A stretch of DNA of 64,000 nucleotides. Source: Candidatus Thorarchaeota archaeon. Its GTDB lineage: Archaea; Asgardarchaeota; Thorarchaeia; Thorarchaeales; Thorarchaeaceae. The stretch covers positions 1,790,931 to 1,854,930 of the forward strand of contig CP070761.1 of NCBI GenBank assembly GCA_020348985.1. The letters are read 5' to 3'. The position numbers and the translations under genes are program-made. Position 1 is the stretch's first letter; each line of letters opens with the position of its first letter. The notes beneath the pieces were generated by a model that was given only the letters and a program-made list of their open reading frames with translations, had not been told where the DNA came from and did no database searches. Shown here piece by piece: positions 7,752 through 17,823 of this stretch.

Positions 7752-9632
7752 TCACAAATGAAGGATGAATGTGTACTGGTCATCCTCCATGCTCAATTTG
7801 CTCTCAATCACCTTGCCAGTGCGATGCAGGAAGTTGATCATCGGCACGTTCTTGGGGTGGACGTGTGCTACGAAAGCTCCTACCCCTTTGCTTTTTGCGA
7901 TCCGCATCAAGTGTCCGAGCAGGTACGTACCTATGCCAATATTCTGATAGCCATCTTGTACCAGCAGGGCGAATTCTGCTCTGTTTGTGCTCCTGTGAAG
8001 TAGATATCTTCCAGCAGCCACAATCCTTTCACAATCCTCTTCTTCTTTGATTACGCCAACAACTGAGATGTCTGATTCTTGATCTACGTAATAGAAATCC
8101 TGCAAGGTCTGCCTACGCAGCGCCTTCAGTGGAGTCAAGAACCTGAAGAAAATGGAGTCTTCACTAAGTCCATAGAAGAGGTCCTTCACTCGGTCGGTGT
8201 CGTCTGGACGAATCAGTCGAAATTCAACTGCAAATTGTCCTTCTGGACCTTCAAACGATTCCTGGACCTCATATTCAGTTGGGAAGTAGGTTCCTCTAGC
8301 CAAGAATGGGACCTGATCTTCGAACACATAGTGCAGGATTTTCGCGGCTTCAAGCAATTCGTTTCTGTAATCTGGATGAGCAATCGCAATCAGTGACAGT
8401 ACCCTCTCACGGATTGTCCTACCTCTTAGAGTCGCCATTCCATATTCGGTGATTACTACGTCTACGTCTCCTCTTGTTGTCACAACACCTGCGCCTTCAC
8501 TCAGTCTTGGAACAATCCGCGAAACTGTTCCATCAAGTGCAGTAGACTTTAAGCAAATAATGGCCTTCCCGCCCTCTGATCTTGCTGCGCCACGAATGAA
8601 ATCTACTTGTCCACCAATTCCACTATAGAACCTGTGACCAATTGAGTCGGCACACACTTGTCCGGTCAAATCCACTTCTAATGCAGAGTTGATTGCAATC
8701 ATCTTTGTGTTCTGTGAGATTATGTATGGGTCGTTCACATACGCTGTATCCCTGAATTCGAACATTGGATTGTTCTTAACGTAGTCGTAAAGCCTCTTTG
8801 TACCCATGGCGAAACTCGTTGTCACCTTACCAATGTTGATGGACTTCTTCTTGTTTGTTACAATCCCGTTCTCGATCAGATCTATCACACTATCGCTGAA
8901 CATCTCGGTATGAATCCCTAGGTCACAAAGCTCTGACTCTAAGAGACTGTTTGTCACTGCCTGCGCCAGAGTTCCAATTCCCAGCTCCAGGGTGGATTCA
9001 TTCTCTATCAGTCTTGCCGCGTAGCTTCCAATCAGCTTGGTCCTCTCGCTAACGTCAGGACATTCGAACTCGAGAAGCGGTTCATTGTGTAAGACCAGAA
9101 AATCAAGGTCTCGTACATTCACATAGGAATCTCCCTGAGTTACGGGCATGCGTTCATTTACTTGAGCAATGACCATGTCTGCACTCTCTGCCGCACTCTT
9201 GGTGATATCGACAGAGATGCCAAGGGAACAGTAACCATACTCATCCGGTGGGCTGACTTGAATGAGTGCCACATCAAGTGGTATTCTACGTTTCCTGAAG
9301 AAAACAGGAACATCAGATAAAGGGGCCGGGGTGTAATCTGCTCTGCCTTGAGCTACGGCCTCGCGTATATTGTCAGAGACGAAGAAGGTGTTATGTCTGA
9401 ACTGAGTCTGGAACTCTGACTCAGCTGATGGCGTATTCCCAAGAGTCAACATGTGGACAATCTCATTGTCGGCCATCTGGTCTGCTTGCTTTGCCAGTTC
9501 GTCTACAAGATGCTGGGGGACACCACACCCAGTTCCCAAGAATATCCGAGTACCACGCTTGATCTTTCGTATTGCATCCGGTGCACTCAGTATCTTGTTC
9601 TTGTGTTTCTCAGTCCATTCTGCTGAGGCCAT
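7752..9632 (-). CDS. Acetyl-CoA hydrolase/transferase fused to a GNAT acetyltransferase domain (copy 1)
   Basis: This 626-residue fusion starts with a family I CoA-transferase of the 4-hydroxybutyrate/acetate type. Key places are FLGTGCGVP, the likely catalytic glutamate in GIHTEMFSD, and the CoA-site loop GIGGQVDFIRGA. After about residue 455 comes a GNAT domain with the acetyl-CoA pyrophosphate loop QNIGIGT. The first part moves CoA between carboxylic acids. The GNAT part may acetylate a protein or small molecule, or sense acetyl-CoA. ATG 9632 aligns with the start of the upstream paralogue; a GTG at 9641 is possible. It lies 91 bp downstream of that paralogue in the same direction. Confidence 0.88.
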   Translation of the reverse strand: MASAEWTEKHKNKILSAPDAIRKIKRGTRIFLGTGCGVPQHLVDELAKQADQMADNEIVHMLTLGNTPSAESEFQTQFRHNTFFVSDNIREAVAQGRADYTPAPLSDVPVFFRKRRIPLDVALIQVSPPDEYGYCSLGISVDITKSAAESADMVIAQVNERMPVTQGDSYVNVRDLDFLVLHNEPLLEFECPDVSERTKLIGSYAARLIENESTLELGIGTLAQAVTNSLLESELCDLGIHTEMFSDSVIDLIENGIVTNKKKSINIGKVTTSFAMGTKRLYDYVKNNPMFEFRDTAYVNDPYIISQNTKMIAINSALEVDLTGQVCADSIGHRFYSGIGGQVDFIRGAARSEGGKAIICLKSTALDGTVSRIVPRLSEGAGVVTTRGDVDVVITEYGMATLRGRTIRERVLSLIAIAHPDYRNELLEAAKILHYVFEDQVPFLARGTYFPTEYEVQESFEGPEGQFAVEFRLIRPDDTDRVKDLFYGLSEDSIFFRFLTPLKALRRQTLQDFYYVDQESDISVVGVIKEEEDCERIVAAGRYLLHRSTNRAEFALLVQDGYQNIGIGTYLLGHLMRIAKSKGVGAFVAHVHPKNVPMINFLHRTGKVIESKLSMEDDQYTFILHL

Positions 9633-9723
9633 CCAAGCCACCCAAAGACAACGAATTCACGTCGGCCCATCAACCATATAGACGTTTCCGAGCAAGGATG
9701 AACGGAATTCAGCAGAATGTCAA

Positions 9724-11610
9724 TCATAGTTTGAGCTTGAACACATACTCATCATCCTCAAGACTCAGGTGACTCTCGATTATCTGGCCGTACTTCATCA
9801 GGAATCGAATCATGGGCTGATTCTGGGGATGGACGATTGCAAGAAACGTGCCTATTCCCTTGCTCTTTGCTATCTTCACTAGATGTTCGAAGATGAATCT
9901 CCCTACTCCCATTCCCTGGAACTCATCTTTTACGAGTAAGGCGAATTCAGCTTCGTTTGTGCTTCTGTTAAGAAGGAACCTTCCCGCACCGATGATTCTC
10001 TCTGATGCGTCCTCCTCGTCCGGCTCAACTACTGCTACTATCGAGACATCCCTGTCTGCGTCCACGTCATAGAAATCCTGCAATGTACTCCTAGGAATGG
10101 CTCTCAAGGGGGCCAAGAATCGGAAGTAGACACTCTCTTCAGACAGGTCATAGAAGAGGTCCTTTATTCTGTCTGAATCATCAGGACGAGTCAATCGTAA
10201 GAGAACCCTCACACTCCCGTCCTCTGCTTTGAAGGTAGCACTGCTCTCATACTCTATAGGGAAGTACGTCTCTCTGACTTGGAATGGAACCTGGTCCTCG
10301 AAAACATAGTGCATCGTCTTTGCGGCTTCGAGCAACTCGTTTCTGAACTTGGGATGTGCAATTGCAATTAGCGAAAGGACCCTTTCTCTGATTGTCTTCC
10401 CATGCAGGATTGCTAACCCATACTCGGTAATCACCACGTCTACATCGCCTCTCGTTGTAACAACACCTGCACCCTCACTCAAACGAGGAACTATTCTCGA
10501 GACCTCCCCGTCCATAGCAGTCGAGAGCATGGTAATGATAGCCTTGCCTCCTTGCGAACGTGATGCCCCTCTAATGAAATCGACCTGACCGCCAATTCCA
10601 CTATAGAACTTGTGACCAATTGAATCGGCACATACCTGACCCGTCAAATCTATCTCAAGAGCAGAATTGATTGCTATCATCTTCTTGTTCTGGCCTATCA
10701 CATGGGGGTCATTGACATATGCAGTGTCGTGAAAGTGAAACATTGGATTATCATAGACATAGTCGTACAGCTTCTTTGTACCCATGGCGAATGAAGCAAT
10801 TACTTTGTCCTTGTGGAGGCTCTTCTTCCGATTTGTCACAACTTCATTCTCTATCAGAGGGATTAGACTGTCGCTAAACATCTCAGTGTGGACCCCGAGA
10901 TCCTTGACTCCGGTCTCAAGAAGATTCGTTGCTACAGCCTGTGGCAGAGCACCAATCCCTAGTTCAAGAGTTGATTCGTTCTCAATCAATCTGGCTACGT
11001 AACTGCCTATCCTGTCTATTGTCTCATCAACATCCACAGAGTGGTACTCACGGAGTGGTTCATTGTGAGGGACCAAGTAGTCAATGTCCTTGACACTGAA
11101 GAACGAGTCTCCATGAGTCAGGGGCATTCTCTCATTAACCTGAGCTACCACAAGATCCGCACTCTCGGCGCCCGCTTTTGTGATATCAACTGAGATTCCA
11201 AGTGAGCAGTATCCATGCCGATCAGGGGGACTTACTTGTATCAATGCAACATCAAGAGGCATCCTCTTTGTTCTGAACAGACGAGGTATATCACTAAGCA
11301 TGATGGGAGAATAGTCTGCCCGACCTTCCGATACGGCTTCGCGGATGTTCTCTGAAACAAAGAATGTGTTGTGCCTGAAGTGTGCCTGAAACTCAGGTTC
11401 GGCGGAAGGAGTGTCGCCGAGCGTGAGAAGGTGCACAATTTCATTGTCGGCCATTTCTCCAGCATGCTTGGCCAGCTCATGAACAAGGTGATACGGGACT
11501 CCACAACCAGTCCCCAGAAAGATCCTGCTGCCTCGTTTTATCTTCTTGATAGCAGACGATCCATTCAACACCTTTCTCTTGTACTTCTCCGTCCATTCAA
11601 CCTCAGTCAT
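9724..11610 (-). CDS. Acetyl-CoA hydrolase/transferase fused to a GNAT acetyltransferase domain (copy 2)
   Basis: This 628-residue protein is a full-length paralogue of the product of 7752-9632, collinear from EWTEK to the last residues, so the pair arose by tandem duplication. It keeps GVHTEMFSD, GIGGQVDFIRGA and, in the GNAT part, QGMGVGR. Divergence is spread over the whole length, so both copies look functional. ATG 11610 follows GAGGGTC at good spacing. A TATA-like CTTTATGAA lies upstream on the minus strand. The gene is divergent from an OFA-type MFS carrier, which suggests the pair activates or exchanges CoA on an imported carboxylate. Confidence 0.88.
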   Translation of the reverse strand: MTEVEWTEKYKRKVLNGSSAIKKIKRGSRIFLGTGCGVPYHLVHELAKHAGEMADNEIVHLLTLGDTPSAEPEFQAHFRHNTFFVSENIREAVSEGRADYSPIMLSDIPRLFRTKRMPLDVALIQVSPPDRHGYCSLGISVDITKAGAESADLVVAQVNERMPLTHGDSFFSVKDIDYLVPHNEPLREYHSVDVDETIDRIGSYVARLIENESTLELGIGALPQAVATNLLETGVKDLGVHTEMFSDSLIPLIENEVVTNRKKSLHKDKVIASFAMGTKKLYDYVYDNPMFHFHDTAYVNDPHVIGQNKKMIAINSALEIDLTGQVCADSIGHKFYSGIGGQVDFIRGASRSQGGKAIITMLSTAMDGEVSRIVPRLSEGAGVVTTRGDVDVVITEYGLAILHGKTIRERVLSLIAIAHPKFRNELLEAAKTMHYVFEDQVPFQVRETYFPIEYESSATFKAEDGSVRVLLRLTRPDDSDRIKDLFYDLSEESVYFRFLAPLRAIPRSTLQDFYDVDADRDVSIVAVVEPDEEDASERIIGAGRFLLNRSTNEAEFALLVKDEFQGMGVGRFIFEHLVKIAKSKGIGTFLAIVHPQNQPMIRFLMKYGQIIESHLSLEDDEYVFKLKL

Positions 11611-11775
11611 CAAATGACCCTCAGTGCGATTGACTGTCGTCCCTTGAGCTTCATAAAGCGTTTTACTTTCTGTTTCGAATCCAAAATGTTCCTGCTTTAG
11701 GAAATGCTTTAAGCGACAATACTTGGCCCGCGGCTAGACTCGACAATCAGTCTGAACTTTCAGGTGACGACCGCA

Positions 11776-13071
11776 ATGTCCGAATACGTTGGAAATCGCT
11801 ATCTTGTAATCGTTGGAGCCATCATTGTCCAGCTCTGCCTGGGAAGTATCTATGCATGGTCCTTTTTCCAGACTGCCCTACGTGAGAGCTCTGGAGCCTA
11901 TGGTTGGCTTTCTCTTTGGACACAACTACCGTTTGCGGCTGGTCTTGCTTCATTTGCTCTGTTTATGATCTTCGCAGGAAGATGGCAGGACAATGTTGGT
12001 CCTAGGAAAGTCGCTACATTCGGCGGGGCTCTCCTAGGTCTTGGCTACATTCTAGCTTGGCTAGTCGATATTGTCGCAGCTGGTGATGCTCTCATCGGCA
12101 CGATCTGGCTTATCATAACTTATGGAATCATAGGCGGTGCAGGCATCGGTTTCGCATATGTATGCCCCATCGCAGCACTTGTCAAGTGGTTCCCTGACAA
12201 GAAGGGGGCAATCACTGGAATTGCAGTGGCCGGGTTTGGTGGAGGTGCTCTTGCATTTGGTTATGTTGAGCAGTTCCTCCTTGATCTTTACAACGTACCA
12301 AGTGTTGGGCAAATTGGAATGCCTTTCCTGATTCTGGGTGTGACTTATCTCATTCTAGTTGTGCTAGGTTCACAGGTCTTGACGAATCCTCCAGAGGGCT
12401 GGCTACCTCCGGGATATACTCCGCCAGTGACAACTGCTGACGGAAAGGGCATTGAAATAATGCCTGGGGAGATGATAAGGGACCGTAGATTCTGGTTGCT
12501 CTGGATCATGTTCGTTTTTGCTGCCACTGCAGGCCTCATGACTCTAGGCAATGTGAAGACTGCTTCAATACTGATTGACCCGCTCACCAACGCTGTGATT
12601 CTCGTTGGAATTATGAGTTTGCTCAATGCAGCGGGCCGCATTGTCTGGGGTGCAGTCTCTGACAAGCTAGGCCGCGAAAACACTATGGGAATGATGTTCT
12701 TAGTGTTGGCACTGGCAATGTTTGCATTCGCCGCGGTTTCCACACCGGGTGCTGTCAGCTGGTATGCAGTTATGGGCATTGCAAGCTTGATTGGTTTCTG
12801 CTTTGGTGGCAACTTTGCTCTATTCCCATCTGCAACTGCAGATTTCTGGGGATCAAAGAATGTTGGCAAGAACTACGGAGTCATGTTTACAGCCTACGGC
12901 ATAGCAGGCATTCTTGGTGGGTTGGTTGCTGGCTCTTTCGTTGACTTCACGGGGAGCTACTTCCTGGCATTTGTGACAACTGGCGTTCTGGCGATCGTTG
13001 CACTAGTGCTCGTTCTTGTACTCAAGACCGTTGTCAAAAAGAACCTCATTTCAACGACTGCAGTCGAATAG
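11776..13071 (+). CDS. MFS transporter, oxalate/formate antiporter (OFA)-like
   Basis: The 431-residue protein has 12 predicted membrane spans. Between spans 2 and 3 lies the MFS loop motif as GRWQDNVGPRKV, with the cognate GRIVWGAVSDKLGRE in the second half. The N-terminal LCLGSIYAWSFF and the overall shape match the OFA family, which exchanges small carboxylates such as oxalate, formate or lactate. ATG 11776 is preceded by GGTGA at 9 nt; a GTG at 11764 is less likely. It is divergent from the CoA-transferase fusion genes, and a TATA-like GCTTTAAG lies around 11709-11716. Confidence 0.87.
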   Translation: MSEYVGNRYLVIVGAIIVQLCLGSIYAWSFFQTALRESSGAYGWLSLWTQLPFAAGLASFALFMIFAGRWQDNVGPRKVATFGGALLGLGYILAWLVDIVAAGDALIGTIWLIITYGIIGGAGIGFAYVCPIAALVKWFPDKKGAITGIAVAGFGGGALAFGYVEQFLLDLYNVPSVGQIGMPFLILGVTYLILVVLGSQVLTNPPEGWLPPGYTPPVTTADGKGIEIMPGEMIRDRRFWLLWIMFVFAATAGLMTLGNVKTASILIDPLTNAVILVGIMSLLNAAGRIVWGAVSDKLGRENTMGMMFLVLALAMFAFAAVSTPGAVSWYAVMGIASLIGFCFGGNFALFPSATADFWGSKNVGKNYGVMFTAYGIAGILGGLVAGSFVDFTGSYFLAFVTTGVLAIVALVLVLVLKTVVKKNLISTTAVE

Positions 13072-13086
13072 ACGCGAAAGACAAGA

Positions 13087-13110
13087 GGCAAGGATGTGAG
13101 AATCCTTGCC
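13087..13110 (+). terminator. Hairpin terminator after the MFS gene
   Basis: GGCAAGGAT (13087-13095) pairs perfectly with ATCCTTGCC (13102-13110) around a 6-nt loop, and a T-rich stretch follows. It starts 16 bp after the MFS stop codon. Confidence 0.7.
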
Positions 13111-13235
13111 TTCCATCCTTTGTTCTTAAATCATCTTCTTCACAAGGGGCGGCCAAAATCATTGTGCTTTCACTGTACTCAACGATAATCCGAAAAATAT
13201 GACTCCTTCTGTTGAGTATGGAATGACTGATTGTG

Positions 13236-13757
13236 ATGATGGAATCTGATATCGAGCTCCGAGATGGCAGAGTGGTCACTCTTAGAAGTCTGAAGGCGGA
13301 CGACAAGAATGGCTTGGTCTCCATGTTTTCTTCTATGACTAATGCCGCACTTGAATGGGGAATGCCGCCTTACACCGAAGAAGTTGTAGAACGCTGGATC
13401 GCATCCATTCAGTCTTTGATCTCTCTTGTGGCCATATACGACAATCAGATTGTAGGTTATTCAGCAATATTCAAACATAGCCATCCCAGAAGATTAGGCA
13501 TCGGTGAAATGGGAATCTACATTCACCAAGACTTTCACGGGGTTGGACTCGGAACTCTGATGACAAACAAAGTGGTTACAGTTGCAGTGGAACAAGGCCT
13601 TCATCGATTGAGTCTTGAGGTTGTAGAAGACAACGAAGCAGCTGTAAAGCTCTACAAGAAATCGGGGTTCCTATTGGAGGGTACGATGAAAGATGCTTAT
13701 TTTGGAGAAGACAAGAAATACCACAACACGCTCATAATGAGCAGAATTCTATCCTAG
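13236..13757 (+). CDS. GNAT family N-acetyltransferase
   Basis: This 173-residue single-domain GNAT resembles RimJ/RimI and diamine acetyltransferases. The acetyl-CoA binding motif is FHGVGLGT, followed by RLSLEVVEDNEAAVKLYKKSGF, the classic motif B ending in GF. It transfers acetyl groups to an unidentified amine. Adjacent start codons GTG-ATG-ATG (13233-13239) leave the N terminus uncertain by two residues. It stands alone between the MFS terminator and a small membrane-protein gene. Confidence 0.85.
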   Translation: MMESDIELRDGRVVTLRSLKADDKNGLVSMFSSMTNAALEWGMPPYTEEVVERWIASIQSLISLVAIYDNQIVGYSAIFKHSHPRRLGIGEMGIYIHQDFHGVGLGTLMTNKVVTVAVEQGLHRLSLEVVEDNEAAVKLYKKSGFLLEGTMKDAYFGEDKKYHNTLIMSRILS

Positions 13758-13836
13758 TATGGACCTCTCTCGAATGTACTAAAGTCTCGCATGTCTTATA
13801 TTGAAACCATGAGATGTCGACAGTAGCGGGTTTACG

Positions 13837-14115
13837 ATGTACAAGTGGACGGCTTCTTTATTTCTTTGCGAACTAGGATTTGCGATTTGTTCCTTAGGTG
13901 GCTGTTTCGTAAGATCAGTCTATGGCACTCCTTACCTCCTCAGCGTCGCAAACATCGTTGTTGCCATAGGCATTTTGGGTGCCTTTCTTTTCGTTTATCT
14001 CGCCTACTACATCATCACTTACAGAGATAGTCTCTTCTTTAGCCCAGAAGAACTGGAGTTCAATGCCGCAGCGCTGGAAGCGGGCCTCGACTGGAACGGC
14101 CTAGAAGCAGCTTGA
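13837..14115 (+). CDS. Small two-span membrane protein
   Basis: The 92-residue product has two hydrophobic segments (about residues 5-25 and 33-62) and a short acidic C-terminal tail. No family is recognised. It has no clear ribosome-binding site, so a leaderless transcript is possible. It sits just upstream of acsA in the same direction, but acsA has its own TATA box. Confidence 0.5.
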   Translation: MYKWTASLFLCELGFAICSLGGCFVRSVYGTPYLLSVANIVVAIGILGAFLFVYLAYYIITYRDSLFFSPEELEFNAAALEAGLDWNGLEAA

Positions 14116-14171
14116 TAGTATCCAATTTCTCCTGATTGTTCTCGATGATTTATGTCGTCATTAGACAAGGT

Positions 14172-14180
14172 TCATATAGT
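14172..14180 (+). promoter_or_regulatory. TATA box for acsA
   Basis: TCATATAGT lies so that transcription would begin near 14200. That is downstream of an ATG at 14136 and upstream of the GGTGA/TTG start at 14229, so it supports the shorter protein. Confidence 0.5.
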
Positions 14181-14228
14181 CAGTTTTCAGGCGGGGCGCT
14201 CGTATCGATACAAATTCGGGTGACAAAT

Positions 14229-16217
14229 TTGTCTGAGGAAAAGATCACTGTTACTTCTACTGAAGGGAGAAAGTTCGATCCTCCCCAGAGCTTCATCGAC
14301 AAAGCTTACGTGAAGTCTGCTGAAGAGCAGAGGAAGCTTTGGAGGGGGTCGCTCGACAATTCCGATGAATTCTGGCTAAAGACGGCAAAGGAGCTTTGCT
14401 ACTGGAAGAAAGAACCGACTGAGGGCTTCAAATGGACAGACATGTCCAAAATCAAGTTTACATGGTTTGCTGACGGCGTTACCAACATGGCCTACAACTG
14501 CACCGACAAGTGGGTTGAGGCCGGGCGCGGTGACCAGCTGGCTTTGATTTGGCAGGGTGAGCCCGAAGATGATGTAGTCAAGTATACCTACAGGGAACTG
14601 CGCGACGAAGTTAACAAAGCAGCTAGCGTTCTCAAGAATCTCGGTGTGGGGAAGGGTGACCGTGTAGCCATCTACTTGCCCATGATTCCTGAGCTTGCTA
14701 TCGTCATGCTTGCTTGTACACGAATTGGTGCAGTTCACTCAATTGTCTTCGGTGCATTTGGAGGAGATGCGCTAAGGGATAGGATTGACGACTGCGATGC
14801 CAAGCTGCTTGTTACCGCTGATGGCTCATTCAGGCGAGGGAAGGTCTTCCCGCTCAAGCACAATGCAGATGCGGCATTGGAGGAAGCCCCAACTATCGAG
14901 AAGGTGCTTGTTGTTCAGAGAACCAAAGTCGACATCAGCTGGACCCAAGGACGAGACTTCTGGTATCATGATGAAATGGCGAAAGTCGGACCCGAGATTG
15001 AGACTGAGTGGCTGAATGCAGAGGATCCACTGTTCATTCTTTACACATCTGGATCAACTGGCAAGCCGAAGGGAGTTCTTCACACAACCGGCGGCTACAT
15101 GGTCTACACGACTAGCACATTCCTGAACATCTTCGACTGGCATCCTGGTGATGTCTACTGGTGCACAGCTGACATTGGCTGGATCACCGGTCATAGTTAC
15201 ATTGTATATGGTCCTCTCAGTGCCGGTTCGACGACTTTGATGTTTGAGGGTGTGCCAACTTGGCCTGATAACAGCCGTTTCTGGCAAGTCTGCGAGAAAT
15301 ACAAGGTCAACCAGTTCTATACAGCCCCAACCGCTATCCGAGCGCTCATGAAGTTCGGTGAAGAACCCGTCAAGAAACACGATTTATCCACACTCAATCT
15401 GCTGGGAACTGTGGGTGAACCTATCAACCCAGCCGCGTGGGAGTGGTACCACAGAGTAATCGGTAATGAGAACTGTCCTATTGTGGACACTTATTGGCAA
15501 ACTGAAACAGGCGGAGTAATCATGACTCCCTTGCCTGGTGCAACTCCGACCAAGCCTGGCTCATGCACGAGACCATACTTCGGCATAGATCCGATCATTG
15601 TCGATGAAACCGGGACTCCTGTTGGAGAGAACGAGGGCGGCTATCTTTGCATTCGTCGTCCCTGGCCCGGCCTCATGCGAACCGTATACGGTGACCATGA
15701 CAGATTTGTGAACACATACTGGGTGCAATTCAAGGACCCAGACACTGGAGACCCGATGTACATGACAGGTGACGGTTCAAGATTCGACGAAGACGAGTAC
15801 TTCTGGGTGATGGGTCGTCTTGACGACGTTCTCAAAGTTAGCGGACATCGTCTAGGAACTGCAGAAATTGAGTCAGCACTCGTATCGCATGCAACAGTTG
15901 CAGAATGTGCAGTCGTTGGTTTTCCGCACGAAATCAAGGGTGAGGACATCTACGTGTTTGCAACACTGAGGACTGGTGTGGAGAAGACCGACGAGCTGAA
16001 AGAGGAACTTAAGCGCCATGTGCGTGCTGAAATAGGCCCAATCGCCACTCCTGCGAAGATTCAGTTCGCAGATGCTCTACCCAAGACTCGATCAGGTAAG
16101 ATTATGCGCCGAATCCTGAAGCGCATTGCCGCAGGTCAGATTGACGATTTAGGTGACACAACCACACTTGCTGACCCGACAGTCGTTGAAACGCTTGTCA
16201 GGGAACGCATCGAGTAA
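14229..16217 (+). CDS. acsA: Acetyl-CoA synthetase, AMP-forming
   Basis: This 662-residue adenylate-forming enzyme makes acetyl-CoA from acetate, ATP and CoA, releasing AMP and PPi. Motifs in order: the P-loop-like [11 protein letters not shown], the A5 region [10 protein letters not shown], the hinge region [16 protein letters not shown], and the C-terminal RSGKIMRR. The last holds the catalytic lysine that family members regulate by acetylation. The WQTETG tryptophan is the residue that restricts the pocket to acetate or propionate. GGTGA (14219-14223) precedes TTG 14229; GTG 14220 is the alternative. It lies near the CoA-transferases and shares an acetate/acyl-CoA theme with them. A hairpin terminator follows. 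Confidence 0.95.
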   Translation: MSEEKITVTSTEGRKFDPPQSFIDKAYVKSAEEQRKLWRGSLDNSDEFWLKTAKELCYWKKEPTEGFKWTDMSKIKFTWFADGVTNMAYNCTDKWVEAGRGDQLALIWQGEPEDDVVKYTYRELRDEVNKAASVLKNLGVGKGDRVAIYLPMIPELAIVMLACTRIGAVHSIVFGAFGGDALRDRIDDCDAKLLVTADGSFRRGKVFPLKHNADAALEEAPTIEKVLVVQRTKVDISWTQGRDFWYHDEMAKVGPEIETEWLNAEDPLFILYTSGSTGKPKGVLHTTGGYMVYTTSTFLNIFDWHPGDVYWCTADIGWITGHSYIVYGPLSAGSTTLMFEGVPTWPDNSRFWQVCEKYKVNQFYTAPTAIRALMKFGEEPVKKHDLSTLNLLGTVGEPINPAAWEWYHRVIGNENCPIVDTYWQTETGGVIMTPLPGATPTKPGSCTRPYFGIDPIIVDETGTPVGENEGGYLCIRRPWPGLMRTVYGDHDRFVNTYWVQFKDPDTGDPMYMTGDGSRFDEDEYFWVMGRLDDVLKVSGHRLGTAEIESALVSHATVAECAVVGFPHEIKGEDIYVFATLRTGVEKTDELKEELKRHVRAEIGPIATPAKIQFADALPKTRSGKIMRRILKRIAAGQIDDLGDTTTLADPTVVETLVRERIE

Positions 16218-16232
16218 TTCGATTATTTCGAT

Positions 16233-16253
16233 GGGGGCGGCCACAAGGCCCCC
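16233..16253 (+). terminator. GC-rich hairpin terminator after acsA
   Basis: GGCC-ACAA-GGCC extended by GGG/CCC, followed by a T-rich stretch at 16254-16280. It begins 15 bp after the acsA stop. Confidence 0.6.
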
Positions 16254-16355
16254 TCCTGTTTCTGTTTTCTGTCTCTTGATTGCATACTTCCTGCACACAC
16301 GGCCCCTGCCAGAAAGCATATTGACAATGGCTTACATGAAGTCAATGTGATAGGA

Positions 16356-17321
16356 ATGCCTTCAGGAGTTGCCGTTCCGAAAGCTGTTGACGAGGTAAGA
16401 ATCACTCTTGTGATGGACAATCTCACCGACCTAACGCAACACGACACCGATGTCGCTAAGAGATTGCACTATGGGACTGATCCGTTCACTCCTTCCGATC
16501 GACCACCTGTGCTTATAGCCGAGCATGGGTTCTCAGCCTTTGTTCTCGCTAGACGCGGCTCAGAACAGGGCAACGTACTCTTCGATTCTGGAATCAGTGT
16601 CGATGGTGTCATGCACAATCTTGATGTTATGCAGATTGGAGTTGACACGTTTAGTGCCATCGTTCTCAGCCACGGTCACGCTGATCACGCCAATGGCCTG
16701 ATTGGAATAGGGCGGAGGACGGGGAGAAAAGGACTGCCTCTGCTTCTGCATCCTGATTCCTTCCTTCACAGGAAACTGATTCTACCCACCGGGATCGAGG
16801 TGAAGATGCCCTCCCCTTCTAGGACAAGTATTCAGGACAACAACATCGAAGTAATAGAAGAAACCGGGCCGTCTTTTCTCTTGGATGAGACAATGTTGGT
16901 CTCAGGTGAAGTGCCAAGAGAATCATCGTTTGAAACTGGTCTTCCATACCATTACGCAGAACGGAATGGTGCCTGGGAACCAGATCCTCAAGTGAACGAT
17001 GACCAGTGCATTGTCCTTAACGTGCGCGGAAGGGGACTTGTGATTCTCACTGGCTGTGGTCATGCAGGCATCATAAACACAATCAGGAATGCGCAAGAAT
17101 TGACTGAAGAGAAGAAAGTCTACGCGGTGATTGGGGGATTCCATCTAGGAGGCAAGTACTTCGAAAACATAATCCCACAGACTGTTGCAGAACTCAAGAA
17201 AATCAATCCTAAGTATATCATACCTGCCCATTGCACTGGATGGAATGCAAAGTTCCAGATCGCCAAAGCAATGCCAGAATCATTTGTTGAGGGCAGTGTA
17301 GGTACTACTCTAGTTCTCTAG
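16356..17321 (+). CDS. Metallo-beta-lactamase-fold hydrolase, pterin/ribofuranosyl-aminobenzene phosphate synthase-like
   Basis: The 321-residue product has the metal motif SHGHADHANG (HxHxDH) and a second His site in TGCGHAGIIN, with PAHCTGW near the end. This pattern (TGCxHxG with AHCTG) is that of MBL proteins annotated as 7,8-dihydropterin-6-methyl-4-(beta-D-ribofuranosyl)aminobenzene-5'-phosphate synthase, linked to methanopterin-type cofactors. The assignment comes from family resemblance, and the true reaction may differ. ATG 16356 follows GTGATAGG; GTG 16347 is possible. Confidence 0.75.
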   Translation: MPSGVAVPKAVDEVRITLVMDNLTDLTQHDTDVAKRLHYGTDPFTPSDRPPVLIAEHGFSAFVLARRGSEQGNVLFDSGISVDGVMHNLDVMQIGVDTFSAIVLSHGHADHANGLIGIGRRTGRKGLPLLLHPDSFLHRKLILPTGIEVKMPSPSRTSIQDNNIEVIEETGPSFLLDETMLVSGEVPRESSFETGLPYHYAERNGAWEPDPQVNDDQCIVLNVRGRGLVILTGCGHAGIINTIRNAQELTEEKKVYAVIGGFHLGGKYFENIIPQTVAELKKINPKYIIPAHCTGWNAKFQIAKAMPESFVEGSVGTTLVL

Positions 17322-17417
17322 CCGATCTGTGCGCTGGTCACAGATATCATACTGTATACAATCTTCTCATTGTAGAATTCAACTGACTCTCCAACCTCCG
17401 TCTTGCCCAGAACAGAC

Positions 17418-17753
17418 TCAATTAGTTCCTGCATACCCACCTGTCTTTGCAGTCCAGAAGAATAGACTTGACGGACCCTCTGGAAGTAGCCATGCAAGCA
17501 ATCCCACAAAGGACATGCAGATGCCAGCGAGAAACGGATAAAATGCATAACCAGAGAACGTACTGTAGATGTAAGAGGAGCCTGCGAAGGCTGCTGCGAA
17601 AGAGACTAGAAGAGTAAAGATGATTGATGTGCCTGTGAGGATGCCTCCGGCAATTGCAAGCAATCTTCCGTATCTGCGTCTCCGATTCGGCTTTTCTCTT
17701 TCTGCCACGATTATCAAGTGAATATCCGTGATTCTTGAGATAAGGTTTGTCAC
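17418..17753 (-). CDS. Small two-span membrane protein with basic N terminus
   Basis: The 111-residue product has a cytoplasmic-looking basic segment (EKPNRRRRYGR) and then two membrane spans. I do not recognise a family. GTG 17753 has GGAGG 8 nt upstream and is preferred to ATG 17768, which contains that GGAGG. It converges with the MBL gene and is divergent from the ATC-hydrolase-like gene at 17824. Confidence 0.55.
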   Translation of the reverse strand: MTNLISRITDIHLIIVAEREKPNRRRRYGRLLAIAGGILTGTSIIFTLLVSFAAAFAGSSYIYSTFSGYAFYPFLAGICMSFVGLLAWLLPEGPSSLFFWTAKTGGYAGTN

Positions 17754-17823
17754 CTGGGTTGCCTCCATACGTGACTGTATCCAAATCCGGTTTCGATTGA
17801 GTTAAGTTGGCTTTGACAACCAG

